Shown in pieces: positions 31,874-41,624 of a DNA stretch of 64,000 nucleotides. The number at the start of each line of letters is the position of its first letter. The stretch's first letter is position 1. The notes beneath the pieces are model-generated. The model searched no databases, had not been told where the DNA came from, and saw nothing but the letters and a program-made list of their open reading frames with translations. Origin of the DNA: Pseudomonas caricapapayae (GTDB taxonomy: Bacteria; Pseudomonadota; Gammaproteobacteria; Pseudomonadales; Pseudomonadaceae); the NCBI RefSeq assembly GCF_001400735.1, contig NZ_LJPW01000008.1, positions 62,001-126,000 of the forward strand, read 5' to 3'. A program made the translations under genes and the position numbers.

Positions 31874-33523
31874 ATGAACCTGAATCAGTTTGCCGAAACC
31901 CACGAAGTCACCAATCAACCTCCGCCTCTGGACGGGGTAAACCTCTACCGCATCGATGTACCGCTCCAGGAATGGAGCCAGCGATTCGGTGCGGGCTGGG
32001 CGCAGCCGCGCATAGATGCCTACGGCGCACTGGCAGGCGGACCGTTGATGGAGGCGGGCTTTCTGGCCAACCAGAACAAGCCGGTGTTTGCCAGCCATGA
32101 CCGCTACGGACACCGCATCGATCTGGTCGAGTTTCACCCGGCGTATCACCAACTGATGAACACGGCCATCGAGCATGGCATTGCGTCGCTGCCCTGGACC
32201 GATCCCCAGCCCGGCGCTCATGTGGCGCGTGCGGCCATGAGTTATCTGCATACGCAGGCAGAGCCCGGCAGCGGTTGTCCGCTGACCATGACCTTCGCCA
32301 GCGTTCCTGCACTCAGGCTACAGCCGGATCTGGCTGAAATCTGGCTGCCGAAAGTGCTGTCTACGCATTACGATCCGCGCAATGTGGGCGTTGCGCACAA
32401 GCGCGGCGTGACCATCGGCATGGCCATGACCGAAAAGCAGGGCGGCACCGACGTGCGCGCCAATACCACACGCGCGGTCCCGGTGGGCGCAGGCGGCCCC
32501 GGACGGGCGTATGAGCTGGTCGGGCACAAGTGGTTCTGCTCGGCACCGATGTGCGACGCGTTCCTGACCCTGGCGCAGACCGAAAAAGGGCTCAGCTGTT
32601 TTCTGCTGCCGCGCCATCGGCCTGACGATACCCGCAACGAGTTCTACATCCAGCGGCTGAAGAACAAGCTCGGCAACTGGTCCAATGCGTCGAGTGAAGT
32701 CGAGTTTCGTGGCGCGCTGGCGTGGATGGTCGGTGAAGAGGGGCGCGGCGTGCCGACCATCATCGAAATGGTCGGCATGACCCGTTTCGACTGCATGATC
32801 GGCTCCAGCGCCTTGATGCGTCAGGCGCTGACGCAGGCTACGCATCATTGCGCGCACCGGTCGGTCGGTGGCCGGTTGCTGGCCGAGCAGCCGTTGATGC
32901 AGAACGTCCTGGCTGACCTGGCGCTGGAAAGCGAAGCCGCGCTGGCCCTGACCCTGCGCATGGGGCGTGCGCTGGATCATCTGGATGATGACCACGAGAG
33001 ACGTTTCGTGCGGCTGGTCACGGCGGTGGGCAAATACTGGATCTGCAAGCGCGCCCCGGCCATGATCAATGAAGCCGCCGAGTGCCTGGGCGGTGCCGGC
33101 TATGTCGAGGACAGCATCCTGCCTCGGCTGTACCGCGAGGCACCGGTCAATTCCACATGGGAAGGCTCCGGCAACGTGCAATGCCTGGACGTGCTGCGGA
33201 CTCTGTCAAAAGAGCCCGGCGCGCTCGATGCGCTGTTCGACGAACTGGGTGACGGGCACGGTGATCGGCATCTGGCAGCGCATATCGCCAGGTTGAAAAG
33301 TGCGTTTCAGGACACCCGCGACATTCAGTACCGCGCCCGACAACTGACCGAGGACATCGCTGTCGCCTTGCAGGGCAAGCTGTTGCTGGAAGCGGGCAAT
33401 GCCGCGGTCAGCGATGGTTTCATTGCAGGGCGGATAGCCTCTGGCGGGCGCGTGTATGGCGCATTGCCGCAGGGTGTCGATGTCGAAACATTGTTGCTCA
33501 GGGCCTCACCACAGGTGGCATGA
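31874..33523 (+). CDS. acyl-CoA dehydrogenase, AidB-like
   Basis: A 549-residue flavoprotein of the AidB branch. The N-terminal extension (ETHEVTNQPPPLDGVNLY) and signatures GMAMTEKQGGTDVRANTT (FAD/substrate loop), EVEFRGALAWMVGEEGRGV and NEAAECLGGAGYVED match AidB. E. coli AidB is induced by alkylation stress and binds DNA through a C-terminal domain; the physiological substrate is unresolved. Confidence 0.88.
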   Translation: MNLNQFAETHEVTNQPPPLDGVNLYRIDVPLQEWSQRFGAGWAQPRIDAYGALAGGPLMEAGFLANQNKPVFASHDRYGHRIDLVEFHPAYHQLMNTAIEHGIASLPWTDPQPGAHVARAAMSYLHTQAEPGSGCPLTMTFASVPALRLQPDLAEIWLPKVLSTHYDPRNVGVAHKRGVTIGMAMTEKQGGTDVRANTTRAVPVGAGGPGRAYELVGHKWFCSAPMCDAFLTLAQTEKGLSCFLLPRHRPDDTRNEFYIQRLKNKLGNWSNASSEVEFRGALAWMVGEEGRGVPTIIEMVGMTRFDCMIGSSALMRQALTQATHHCAHRSVGGRLLAEQPLMQNVLADLALESEAALALTLRMGRALDHLDDDHERRFVRLVTAVGKYWICKRAPAMINEAAECLGGAGYVEDSILPRLYREAPVNSTWEGSGNVQCLDVLRTLSKEPGALDALFDELGDGHGDRHLAAHIARLKSAFQDTRDIQYRARQLTEDIAVALQGKLLLEAGNAAVSDGFIAGRIASGGRVYGALPQGVDVETLLLRASPQVA

Positions 33524-33575
33524 GCACGCGAACCCGTTACGATGCACGTCTGCAAGATCAGACAGGACATGAATC

Positions 33576-35039
33576 GTGACCCAAGCCTTTGTTGTTGTCG
33601 ACACCGCCGAGCAGGCCGTAGAGCGGCTCGCCGAGCTGCATGAACGTGCGACCAGCGCGCTGAGTCAGGCGCTCAAGCGCTATCTGAAAGACCGCGTCGA
33701 GCCCACTGCCGAGGAGCGTGCGCAGTTTCGTTACCCTCAACTGCGTCTGGTGTACAAGTGCCACGGTGAAGTGCCGTTGACCACCCGCGCCTACGCCAAG
33801 GTCCAGTTGCCCGGCACCTACAGCGTTACCGTCACGCAGCCGAAAGCGTTCAAAAAGTACCTGCTGGAGCAACTGGTCCCGCTGATGAGCGATTTCACCG
33901 TGACGGTTGAAGTCGGCATCAGCGAGCAGAACATCCCTTATCCCTACGTGGTCGAGCAGGGCGACGAGCTGGCCGGCACCGGCGTGACTGCTGCGGCGCT
34001 GGCGCGGGTGTTCCCGAGCACCGACCTGTCGGCTGCGACCGATGGCATCGCCGACGGCCTGTACGACTGGGCCAATGTCGATCCGCTGCCACTGGCGTTG
34101 TTCGATGCCGCGCGGGTGGATTTCTCGCTGCGCCGCCTGGTGCATTACACCGGCAGCGACTGGCGTCATGTGCAACCGTGGATTCTGCTGACCAACTACC
34201 ATCGTTACGTTGACCAGTTCATCCTGCATGGCCTGGAAAAACTCCGTGAAGACCCGCGTTTCGTGCGCATGGTCCTGCCGGGCAATGTGGTGGTCGACAA
34301 GAGCATGAGCCTTGACGAGGCCCAGGCCATCGTTGCCAGTGTGGTCTGGCACCGCTATCAGATGCCGGCTTACCACCTGATCGCCGAAGATGGTCATGGC
34401 GTAACGCTGGTCAACATCGGCGTCGGCCCGTCCAATGCCAAGAACATCACGGACCACCTGGCGGTACTGCGTCCGCATTGCTGGCTGATGATCGGTCACT
34501 GCGGTGGCTTGCGTCAGTCGCAGACCATAGGCGACTACGTACTGGCGCACGCCTACATGCGCCGCGACGGGATTCTCGACCGAGTGCTGCCACCGCACAT
34601 CCCGATCCCCGCCTTGGCCGAAGTGCAACTGGCCTTGCAGGAGTCGGCGGCGCAGATTACCGGCGAACGCGGCGAAGAGCTCAAGAAGCGTCTGCGCACC
34701 GGTACGGTTCTGACCTACGACGACCGTAACTGGGAATTGCGCTGGGCGCAGGAGCGACCGCTGATCAATCTGTCGCGCGCCGTGGCAGTCGACATGGAAA
34801 GTGGCACCATCGCCGCTCAGGGTTATCGCTTGCGCGTGCCTTATGGCACCTTGCTTTGCGTGTCCGACAAACCGTTGCACAGCGAAATCAAACTGCCGGG
34901 TTCGGCCAATGCGTTCTACGAACGTGCGGTCAGTCAGCACTTGAAGATCGGCATCGCCGCGCTGGACCTGCTGCGTACCGAGTTGAACTCGCTGCACTCA
35001 CGCAAACTGCGCAGCTTCGATGAGCCGCCGTTCCGTTGA
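33576..35039 (+). CDS. amn: AMP nucleosidase
   Basis: Amn splits AMP into adenine and ribose 5-phosphate. The 487-residue protein has the N-terminal AMP nucleosidase domain (about 10-170) and a C-terminal phosphorylase-like domain with [32 protein letters not shown] and the substrate-binding [15 protein letters not shown]. The start is GTG 33576. Confidence 0.95.
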   Translation: MTQAFVVVDTAEQAVERLAELHERATSALSQALKRYLKDRVEPTAEERAQFRYPQLRLVYKCHGEVPLTTRAYAKVQLPGTYSVTVTQPKAFKKYLLEQLVPLMSDFTVTVEVGISEQNIPYPYVVEQGDELAGTGVTAAALARVFPSTDLSAATDGIADGLYDWANVDPLPLALFDAARVDFSLRRLVHYTGSDWRHVQPWILLTNYHRYVDQFILHGLEKLREDPRFVRMVLPGNVVVDKSMSLDEAQAIVASVVWHRYQMPAYHLIAEDGHGVTLVNIGVGPSNAKNITDHLAVLRPHCWLMIGHCGGLRQSQTIGDYVLAHAYMRRDGILDRVLPPHIPIPALAEVQLALQESAAQITGERGEELKKRLRTGTVLTYDDRNWELRWAQERPLINLSRAVAVDMESGTIAAQGYRLRVPYGTLLCVSDKPLHSEIKLPGSANAFYERAVSQHLKIGIAALDLLRTELNSLHSRKLRSFDEPPFR

Positions 35040-35071
35040 TGGCCTGCCGTTAATAGATTGGTATTTGCACG

Positions 35072-35100
35072 AAGGGCCACTAAAGTGGCCCTTTCTGTTT
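35072..35100 (+). terminator. intrinsic terminator after amn
   Basis: AAGGGCCAC (35072-35080) pairs with GTGGCCCTT (35085-35093) across TAAA, followed by T-rich TCTGTTTT. It lies 33 bases after the amn stop and before rluE. Confidence 0.85.
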
Positions 35101-35118
35101 TCCGATTGCCGAATTCTC

Positions 35119-35751
35119 ATGTCCCGCATTCAACGCCCTGTTTCCCGCCGTCCCGTTTCCAACCCGGCCGGTGCTGGCCGGCGTGTCGCCAAAGCGCCAC
35201 CGGCCGAGCCTAAGCTGTTTCTGTTCAATAAGCCGTTTGACGTGTTGACCCAGTTCAGTGACGAGGGAGGTCGCGCAACGCTCAAGGACTTCATCAAGAT
35301 CCCCGGTATCTATCCGGCCGGACGCCTGGACCGCGACAGCGAAGGCTTGTTACTGCTGACCAACGATGGCCAGTTGCAGGCGCGCATTGCCGATCCGAAA
35401 CACAAGCTGGCCAAGACCTACTGGGTACAGGTCGAGGGCGAGCCGACGGATGAACAACTGCAGCAGTTGCGCGACGGTGTCCAGCTCAACGACGGTCCGA
35501 CCTTGCCCGCCGAAGCGCGGCAATTGCAAGAGCCGCAGCTCTGGCCACGCAATCCTCCCGTGCGCTTTCGCAAGAGCGTGCCGACAAGCTGGCTGGAACT
35601 GGTGATCAAGGAAGGGCGTAATCGGCAGGTGCGGCGCATGACGGCTGCCGTCGGGTTGCCAACCCTGCGGCTGGTGCGGGTCAGGATTGGCGACTGGACG
35701 CTGGAAGGCCTGGATCAGGGCCAATACCGGGAAGTCGCCGCAAAACTGTGA
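35119..35751 (+). CDS. rluE: 23S rRNA pseudouridine(2457) synthase RluE
   Basis: A 210-residue RsuA-family pseudouridine synthase. The catalytic Asp is in [17 protein letters not shown], the KLxK motif is [15 protein letters not shown], and the C-terminal [20 protein letters not shown] is typical. A basic N-terminal tail replaces an S4 domain. ATG 35119 is chosen because upstream frame runs through the amn terminator. Confidence 0.92.
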   Translation: MSRIQRPVSRRPVSNPAGAGRRVAKAPPAEPKLFLFNKPFDVLTQFSDEGGRATLKDFIKIPGIYPAGRLDRDSEGLLLLTNDGQLQARIADPKHKLAKTYWVQVEGEPTDEQLQQLRDGVQLNDGPTLPAEARQLQEPQLWPRNPPVRFRKSVPTSWLELVIKEGRNRQVRRMTAAVGLPTLRLVRVRIGDWTLEGLDQGQYREVAAKL

Positions 35752-35763
35752 GGCCTAACCGAC

Positions 35764-36243
35764 TCAGTTGCGCAGATGGGTCAGCGGCATTTCAGTGCTG
35801 GCCAGCACCTGGTTGAGCACAAAGCTCGACTTGACGCTGGTCACGCCTTCGATCCGGGTCAGGTGGCCCAGCAGCAGTTTCTGGTAGTGATCCATGTCCG
35901 GCACCACCACTTTCAGTTGATAGTCCGCGTCCATACCGGTCACCAGACTGCATTCCAGGACCTGAGGCAGGTTGCGGATTTGCTGTTCGAAGTTCTCGAA
36001 GCGTTCGGGCGTGTGCCGGTCCATGCCGATCAGCACGTAGGCGGTCAGGTTCAGGCCCAGTTTCTTGCGATCCAGCAGGGCAACCTGACGCACGATATAA
36101 CCGTCGTCCTCGAGTTGCTTGACCCGGCGCGAGCAGGGAGATGGCGATAGACCAATGCGTTCGGCCAATTCCTGGTTGGATATGCGTGCGTCCCGTTGCA
36201 ATTCAGCCAAAATGCTCAGGTCGTATCTGTCGAGCTTGCTCAC
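35764..36243 (-). CDS. Lrp/AsnC family transcriptional regulator
   Basis: A 159-residue regulator with an N-terminal winged HTH (about 5-60, LAERIGLSPSPCSRRVKQLE) and a RAM/Lrp effector domain (about 70-150). GTG 36243 is favoured since AAGGGG sits six bases upstream. The form is like BkdR/Lrp that respond to amino acids. Target genes are not evident; neighbours are rluE (convergent) and a glutamine-rich protein. Confidence 0.9.
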   Translation of the reverse strand: MSKLDRYDLSILAELQRDARISNQELAERIGLSPSPCSRRVKQLEDDGYIVRQVALLDRKKLGLNLTAYVLIGMDRHTPERFENFEQQIRNLPQVLECSLVTGMDADYQLKVVVPDMDHYQKLLLGHLTRIEGVTSVKSSFVLNQVLASTEMPLTHLRN

Positions 36244-36474
36244 GATGCACCCCTTTATCAATTCAATTGCGCTGGATTATTCATCTGAAGTCAAAAATTG
36301 CGCAAGTAATGTTTTAATCCGCAATATTAGCAATCCTCTGCCTTAGCCTCAGGCCTATTCTTTTAACCAGAATCACTGCCCGGACACAGCGTCCAGCGCG
36401 ACCCGCCGAATCAGGCCAGTCGCGGCCTCCCATCCAACAGGGTGGGCCAGGCCCCCGGGCTACATACTGTCCAG

Positions 36475-36557
36475 AAGACGGCATGAGGTGAGCCAGCGTC
36501 AAAAGCGTTGCGCCAGGACGAAGTATCTCAAGGGGGCCATCTGGCCCCCTTTTCTTT
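36475..36557 (+). ncRNA. candidate small RNA ending in a strong terminator
   Basis: A 10-base perfect stem (AAGGGGGCCA 36530-36539 with TGGCCCCCTT 36542-36551) and following T-rich TTCTTTG form an intrinsic terminator with no plus-strand gene upstream. A CTACATACT sequence at 36464-36472 resembles an RpoS-type -10 box, which would give an RNA of about 80-90 bases. Boundaries are inferred. The RNA is not one I can name. Confidence 0.35.
36530..36557 (+). terminator. intrinsic terminator without an assigned gene
   Basis: Perfect G/C-rich stem with a two-base TC apex (in practice a four-base loop) and a T-rich tail. It lies 80 bases before the glutamine-rich protein gene on the same strand. Confidence 0.8.
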
Positions 36558-36636
36558 GTCTGCTGATAAAGTGCGCAGAACGGCGCTACGCTTAAACAGT
36601 CTTAATGACGTCAACCTGCGCTCTAGTGAGGAAAGC

Positions 36637-37803
36637 ATGAAATCTGGCATCTGGCAGTTTGCGGGTGTAAGTCTGTTGTGTCTGAGCATCAGCGCTCACG
36701 CACTGGCCGACGAACGTGACGATTCGCCGCGCAATCCGCTTTACGGCAGCCCCGGCGATAACGGGCAACAACGTCAGCAGCAACAGCAGCGTGCTCAAGA
36801 GCAGAACAATCAGCAGCGTCAGATTCAACAGCAGCAGAATCAGCAGCGCCAGGTCGAGCGTCAGCAGCAACAACAGATCAACCAGCAGCAGATCAATCAG
36901 CAACGCCAGATTCAGGAACAGCAGAACCAGCAGCGTCAGGTCGAGCGTCAACAACAGCAGCAGATCCAGCAACAGCAGATTCAACAGCGCAACGTCGAGC
37001 GCCAGCAGCAACAGCAGATCGACCAGCAACAAAGGGATCAGCAGCGCCAGATTCAGCAGCAGCAAAACCAGCAGCGTCAGCAGTTACGCCAGGCTCAGGA
37101 CAACCTGCCGATCCAGAGTGGCCCGAGGGAGGCCTGGCAAACCCAGCAGCCGCGTCAGGGCTATTATCAAGACATCCCGCGCGGCAATAACCGCAATTGG
37201 CAGGCTGGTAATGGCCGCCCCAATGACCGCTGGGAAGGGCGCCCCGACGGCCGTGGCAATGGCTGGGGACCAGGCCCGCAATATCGGCCTGGCTATGCGA
37301 TAGACCGTGTACCGGGTGGCTATTCGCGAATTCCCTATCGTGGTCAGGATTATTACTACTCGGGTGGCTACTGGTATCGCCCGCAAGGCCCACGCTATGT
37401 GGTGGTGACACCGCCTTATGGCGTTCGGGTCAGCAGGCTGCCGTCCTATTCTCAGGAAGTATGGATCGGTAGCAGTCTGCTGTTTCTGGCGGCGGGTACT
37501 TATTACGCTTATCAGCCCGACAGTCAGGACTACGTAGTAGTCAATCCGCCGCAGAACGAGGCGGTGTACCAGCAGGCCCCGGCTGAACAGCAGAGCAATG
37601 GTTACGATCCGGTTGCCTACCCTGCCAATGGCCAGAGCCCGCAACAGGTCGAGCTGGACCATTACCAGTGCTACCGTCAGGCCGCAGATCAGAGCGGTTT
37701 CGATCCGGCCAATGTCTCCGGCCAGCCACCGCCTGAACGGGTGGATGCCTATGGTCGCTTGATGGGCGACTGTCTGGCCGGGCGTGGCTACAGCGTAAAT
37801 TGA
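36637..37803 (+). CDS. glutamine-rich repeat protein with DUF6515-like C-terminus, exported
   Basis: ATG 36637 has AGGA eight bases upstream and starts a signal peptide (cleavage near ALA-DE). Residues about 40-155 are tandem Gln/Arg-rich units such as QQRQIQQQQNQQRQVERQQ; a low-complexity RPGQ/GNGR/YR linker follows; about 260-300 carries YGVRVSRLPSYSQEVWIGSS, then a hydrophobic stretch and a cysteine-containing C-terminal module (HYQCYRQAADQSGFDP). Total 388 residues. Function unknown; the repeat region is likely disordered and envelope-located. Confidence 0.8.
   Translation: MKSGIWQFAGVSLLCLSISAHALADERDDSPRNPLYGSPGDNGQQRQQQQQRAQEQNNQQRQIQQQQNQQRQVERQQQQQINQQQINQQRQIQEQQNQQRQVERQQQQQIQQQQIQQRNVERQQQQQIDQQQRDQQRQIQQQQNQQRQQLRQAQDNLPIQSGPREAWQTQQPRQGYYQDIPRGNNRNWQAGNGRPNDRWEGRPDGRGNGWGPGPQYRPGYAIDRVPGGYSRIPYRGQDYYYSGGYWYRPQGPRYVVVTPPYGVRVSRLPSYSQEVWIGSSLLFLAAGTYYAYQPDSQDYVVVNPPQNEAVYQQAPAEQQSNGYDPVAYPANGQSPQQVELDHYQCYRQAADQSGFDPANVSGQPPPERVDAYGRLMGDCLAGRGYSVN
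36763..37095 (+). repeat. CAG/CAA-rich tandem repeats
   Basis: Imperfect in-frame repeats, about 60-70 bases per higher-order unit (CAGATTCAACAGCAGCAGAA-like), encode the glutamine-rich region. Such DNA can expand or contract by slippage and recombination. Confidence 0.8.
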
Positions 37804-37809
37804 CGCTGA

Positions 37810-38703
37810 TCAGGCGTCAGCCTGCCTGACCACTTCCTGAGGGTCGGCGTGCACCAGCACTTCGGCCTTCGGGAATTGTGCGTGAATGGCGTCGGCGACC
37901 TGATCGCAAAGCGCATGGGCGACTGACAGGGTCAGCGCCCCTGGCAATTCCAGATGCAGCTGCACGAACCAGCGATTACCCGAAATTCGTGTACGCAGGT
38001 CATGCGCCCCAAGTACCCCCGGCACCTCGCACGCCAGTGCCAGCATGCGGGTGCTGACATCGGCGGGAAGCTCTTCATCCATCAAGATCGACACTGTTTC
38101 GCGGGCGATCTGCAACGCGCTCCATAAAATGTAAAGCGCGATACCCAGACCAAAATAGGCGTCCAGTTGCTGCCAGCCGAAAAACGCCAGGGTCAGCGCC
38201 ACCAGAATACTGGCGTTAAGCAGCAGGTCCGAACGGTAGTGCAATGAATCGGCGCGGATGGCCGCCGAGCCTGTCGCCTTGATCACCCGGTATTGCAGGG
38301 TGAGCAGCGCCAGGGTCAGTGCGATGGAAACCACCATCACGACCATCCCCAGCAATGGCGCGCCCAACGGTTCCGGATTCTGAATGCGCTCGACTGCCTG
38401 AACCGCGATCAGCACGCCGCTGACGGTGATGAACAAGGCCTGTGCCATGCCCGACAGTGCTTCCGCCTTGCCATGACCATAGCGATGATCATCATCGGCA
38501 GGACGTAGCGCGTAATGCACCGCCAGCAGGTTGAGAAACGAGGCTGCGCCGTCAAGCAACGAATCGGTCAGACCGGCCAGCAGGCTCACCGAGCCGCTCA
38601 GCCACCAGGCCACACCCTTGGCCAGAATCAGCGTCACGGCAACCGCCAGCGAGGCCCGCGTCGCCAGACGCAGCAGTCGGGTATGTTCGGCAGTGGTGCT
38701 CAT
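37810..38703 (-). CDS. cation diffusion facilitator (FieF-like)
   Basis: A 297-residue inner-membrane antiporter exporting divalent metals such as Fe or Zn. The metal-site motifs are DSLLDGAASF in helix II and HRYGHGKAEALSGM after helix III; about six helices span 15-210 and a cytoplasmic C-terminal dimerisation domain (about 215-290) contains several histidines. ATG 38703 is used; the upstream frame reads through the neighbouring non-coding strand. Confidence 0.9.
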   Translation of the reverse strand: MSTTAEHTRLLRLATRASLAVAVTLILAKGVAWWLSGSVSLLAGLTDSLLDGAASFLNLLAVHYALRPADDDHRYGHGKAEALSGMAQALFITVSGVLIAVQAVERIQNPEPLGAPLLGMVVMVVSIALTLALLTLQYRVIKATGSAAIRADSLHYRSDLLLNASILVALTLAFFGWQQLDAYFGLGIALYILWSALQIARETVSILMDEELPADVSTRMLALACEVPGVLGAHDLRTRISGNRWFVQLHLELPGALTLSVAHALCDQVADAIHAQFPKAEVLVHADPQEVVRQADA

Positions 38704-38728
38704 GACGCTTCCTTGAACCGTGTCCATA

Positions 38729-39148
38729 TCAGGCTGCCGGGACCAGCCCCAGTGCTGACAGTTGTTCCACACTGCCTTTGTGCTGGATCAGGCGCGGGTC
38801 GTTCAACGGCAGGGAACGACCCAGCTCGGTTTCAATGATGGCTTGCAGCTTGGTGTTGTCGACGCTGCCATCAGCCTTGAGCGCTTTTTGCAGCTTTTGC
38901 GGATCAATCTGCGCGTGCTCGCCGGGAGCGTAATAAATCGCGCCCGTCGCGAAGTCCACTGCAAACGCAATGACGCCGGGAACGATATAGAACAGCAGGG
39001 CAAACGCATCCAGCGCGGCAATGGCCGGATCAACCTTGCCATCAATCTGGCCACGACGGTCAGGGTAGAAAATACTGCCGCAGGCGGAAATCTGGGTCAG
39101 CAACGTGGCGACCAGAACGCCACCGATCAAGCGAGAAGGAATGCGCAT
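38729..39148 (-). CDS. lipoprotein, YceK/YidQ-like
   Basis: A 139-residue protein with a lipoprotein signal and lipobox ISAC, AGGAG upstream of ATG 39148. Residues about 45-75 are hydrophobic (FALLFYIVPGVIAFAVDF), and GSIFYPDRRG with D-rich stretch recalls YceK/YidQ lipoproteins. Function unknown; family assignment is by resemblance only. Confidence 0.7.
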   Translation of the reverse strand: MRIPSRLIGGVLVATLLTQISACGSIFYPDRRGQIDGKVDPAIAALDAFALLFYIVPGVIAFAVDFATGAIYYAPGEHAQIDPQKLQKALKADGSVDNTKLQAIIETELGRSLPLNDPRLIQHKGSVEQLSALGLVPAA

Positions 39149-39421
39149 GGAAAGCTCCTGAGATGAAGAGGGCAACTATACAAGGCAATGGCTGCAAGGC
39201 TAAGACTATTGAGTGATGGGGTGGTTCTGCGTTCGTGAAGTTAAACCAAACGGGATGCAGAGCACTCTGAGCTGCAGAATCGCAGGGGGGGAGCGGGCGC
39301 TGAAGATTATCGAATGTGAGATCGGCAGGAAAACAGCTCCATCGCCAATGCCTCTTACCGATCACGATTAACATCTGGTTTACTGTGCCGCACGATAACT
39401 ACAAAAACTCAGGAGTCATGT

Positions 39422-40348
39422 ATGCAACCGATTCGTCTCGGTCTGGTGGGCTACGGCAAGATTGCCCAGGATCAGCACGTTCCCGCGATCCACGCCAATC
39501 CCGCGTTTGAGCTGGTGGCCGTGGCTACGCAAGGGCAGCCGTGCGCCGGGGTAGAGAATTTCAAATCCCTTGGCGAACTGCTTGCGAGCGGGCTGAAGGT
39601 CGATGCGATTGCGTTCTGTACGCCCCCGCAAGGTCGGTTTGCCCTGGTGCAAGAGGCGTTGGCGGCTGGTAAACACGTGCTGGTCGAGAAACCGCCGTGT
39701 GCGACGCTTGGTGAGGCGATGGCGTTGGTGGAGCAAGTGTCGGAGCAGGGCGTCAGCGGTCTGTTCGCTTGGCATTCGCGCTACGCGCAGGGTATCGAAG
39801 CGGCGCGTGACTGGCTGTCTACCCGCACCTTGCAAAGCGTTCGGATCGACTGGAAAGAAGACGTGCGCAAGTGGCATCCAGGCCAGGCGTGGATCTGGCA
39901 GCCCGGTGGCCTTGGTGTCTTCGATCCGGGCATCAATGCCTTGTCGATCGTCACCCATCTGCTGCCACGGCCATTGTTTGTCGAGTCTGCCGAGTTGCGC
40001 GTGCCGAGCAATTGCCAGTCACCTATTGCCGCGTCGATCAAAATGTCCGACACGCGCCAACTGGACATCCGCGCCGAGTTCGATTTCGACCATGGCCACG
40101 ATGAACTCTGGAGCATCGAGATTCGCTGCGCCGAAGGCACCTTGCGCCTGGACAACGGTGGCGCACTATTGAGTATCGACGGTGTGCGTCAGGCTGTATC
40201 AGAGGAGGGCGAGTACGCAGCGGTGTATCGGCACTTTCAGCAACTGATCGGTGGCAACGCCAGCGACCTGGACTTGCAACCGCTACGGCTGGTCGCAGAC
40301 AGTTTTTTTGTCGGCAGTCGAGCGTCTGTTGAACCGTTCCATGACTAA
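39422..40348 (+). CDS. Gfo/Idh/MocA oxidoreductase, D-galactose 1-dehydrogenase-like
   Basis: A 308-residue NAD(P)-dependent dehydrogenase. The Rossmann motif is GLVGYGKIAQDQHVPAI (about 7-23), and the family motif EKPPCATLGEA follows near 97. The C-terminal domain includes DWKEDVRKWHPGQAWIW. The protein closely resembles what I remember of the Pseudomonas galactose dehydrogenase that oxidises D-galactose to galactonolactone. The rest of that pathway is not in this window. Confidence 0.85.
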   Translation: MQPIRLGLVGYGKIAQDQHVPAIHANPAFELVAVATQGQPCAGVENFKSLGELLASGLKVDAIAFCTPPQGRFALVQEALAAGKHVLVEKPPCATLGEAMALVEQVSEQGVSGLFAWHSRYAQGIEAARDWLSTRTLQSVRIDWKEDVRKWHPGQAWIWQPGGLGVFDPGINALSIVTHLLPRPLFVESAELRVPSNCQSPIAASIKMSDTRQLDIRAEFDFDHGHDELWSIEIRCAEGTLRLDNGGALLSIDGVRQAVSEEGEYAAVYRHFQQLIGGNASDLDLQPLRLVADSFFVGSRASVEPFHD

Positions 40349-40380
40349 TAGTCTCTCAGGTATCAGGTGGGACGAGCGCT

Positions 40381-41391
40381 TTGCCGTCCCCCGCATACGT
40401 CGGCCTGACAAGAGAGCAGAAATTGGACATTGAAAAGCGTTGGCCTGCCAGTGAACAAGAGTTGGTGGAAGTACGACGGTTCAATAAAACCCTCGCACGG
40501 ATGCCGCGTTTCCAGATCCGCAACCGCATTACACCCCGGCTGATTCAGGCTTTATTGCGCGCCGCTCAGATTGGCAGCGCTTTCAAGCCGGGAGGGCATG
40601 GCCTTCGCATCGAGAAAAGAACGGTCAGCCCGGATAACGTGCCTGTACCTGTGCGCATCATCAGGCCCAGAGGCAAACCCAAGGGCGTGGTGTTCGACAT
40701 CCACGGTGGCGGATGGGTGATCGGCAACGCTCAGATGAACGATGACCTCAACGTCGGAATGGTTAACGCCTGCAACGTGGCGGTCGTTTCGGTCGATTAC
40801 CGACTTGCGGTATCGACTCCCATTGAAGGCCTGATGGAGGATTGTTTTTCTGCCGCTTGCTGGCTTTTGGGGGACTGCGAAGAGTTTGCCGGTCTTCCCG
40901 TTATCGTCGTTGGCGAATCGGCCGGTGGGCATCTCGCTGCCGCGACCCTGTTGAAGCTGAAAACCAGACCTGAGTTGCTTGGGCGTGTAGCGGGCACGGT
41001 CCTGTACTACGGCGTTTACGACCTGACGGGGACGAAAAGTGTCCGTACGGCTGGACCTGACACGCTCGTCCTGGACGGGCCGGGCATGGTCGGCGCCATG
41101 CGTTCGCTTACCCCCGACAGAAGCGACGACAAACGTCGCGAGCCGCCACTGTCACCCTTGTATGGCGATTTGACCGGCCTTCCGCCCGCACTGATGTTCG
41201 TCGGAGAGATCGACCCACTGCTGGATGACACACTGCAAATGGCCGAGCGCTGGGCCAACTTGGCAGAGGTCGAAATGCACCTCATGCCCGAGTCGCCGCA
41301 TGGCTTCATCCACTTCCCGACTGCGTTGGCGCGCAAGGCTCTGGCGCGCAGCCGCGAGTGGATCAATGATCGGATCGAGGCGGTGGGTTAG
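40381..41391 (+). CDS. alpha/beta hydrolase, hormone-sensitive-lipase family esterase
   Basis: A 336-residue carboxylesterase. The oxyanion-hole HGGG is in DIHGGGWVIG, the nucleophile in GESAGGHLAA, the acidic residue in GEIDPLLDD and the His in SPHGFIHF, all in order. TTG 40381 preceded by GGTGGGACGA is used; ATG 40501 would truncate the cap region. Substrate unknown. Confidence 0.85.
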   Translation: MPSPAYVGLTREQKLDIEKRWPASEQELVEVRRFNKTLARMPRFQIRNRITPRLIQALLRAAQIGSAFKPGGHGLRIEKRTVSPDNVPVPVRIIRPRGKPKGVVFDIHGGGWVIGNAQMNDDLNVGMVNACNVAVVSVDYRLAVSTPIEGLMEDCFSAACWLLGDCEEFAGLPVIVVGESAGGHLAAATLLKLKTRPELLGRVAGTVLYYGVYDLTGTKSVRTAGPDTLVLDGPGMVGAMRSLTPDRSDDKRREPPLSPLYGDLTGLPPALMFVGEIDPLLDDTLQMAERWANLAEVEMHLMPESPHGFIHFPTALARKALARSREWINDRIEAVG

Positions 41392-41402
41392 GCGAATAGC
41401 CC

Positions 41403-41419
41403 GGCCCCGCACCGGGGCC
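41403..41419. other. stem-loop after the esterase gene
   Basis: GGCCCCG pairs with CGGGGCC around CAC, 12 bases after the esterase stop. No T run follows, so it is only a candidate terminator. Confidence 0.4.
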
Positions 41420-41567
41420 ACACTGAACGCTATCGTTTCGAACCTGCCAGGCATTCCTTGCCGTGGCTTTAATGGCATGGAGCCTCTTTCACCCACGCAT
41501 GGCCCTAATGGAACGCTCTGTTGCCCGACGGCGAGATCGGGAAGGTTCCGTGGCAGCAGAAGATCAT

Positions 41568-41596
41568 GGAACCAGACGGTTGTTTTTGACCACGCA
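41568..41596 (+). promoter_or_regulatory. hrp box (HrpL promoter) upstream of shcF-hopF
   Basis: GGAACC at 41568-41573, then exactly 16 bases, then CCACGCA at 41590-41596. This matches the HrpL-sigma consensus GGAACC-N16-CCACNNA. The shcF start is 29 bases downstream. It predicts expression with the type III secretion system in plant tissue. Confidence 0.93.
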
Positions 41597-41624
41597 ATGC
41601 TGTGATTTCTACGCGGACGCTCTA

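Larger units (their letters stand above)
36244..36636. other. intergenic region with candidate small RNA
   Basis: This 393-base stretch contains the Lrp-type promoter on the minus strand and, further right, a strong plus-strand terminator that no known plus-strand gene explains. See the candidate small RNA. No other feature recognised. Confidence 0.5.

Noticed and set aside
33558..34997. 479-codon open frame opposite amn
   Set aside because: Antisense shadow of AMP nucleosidase with no recognisable motif.
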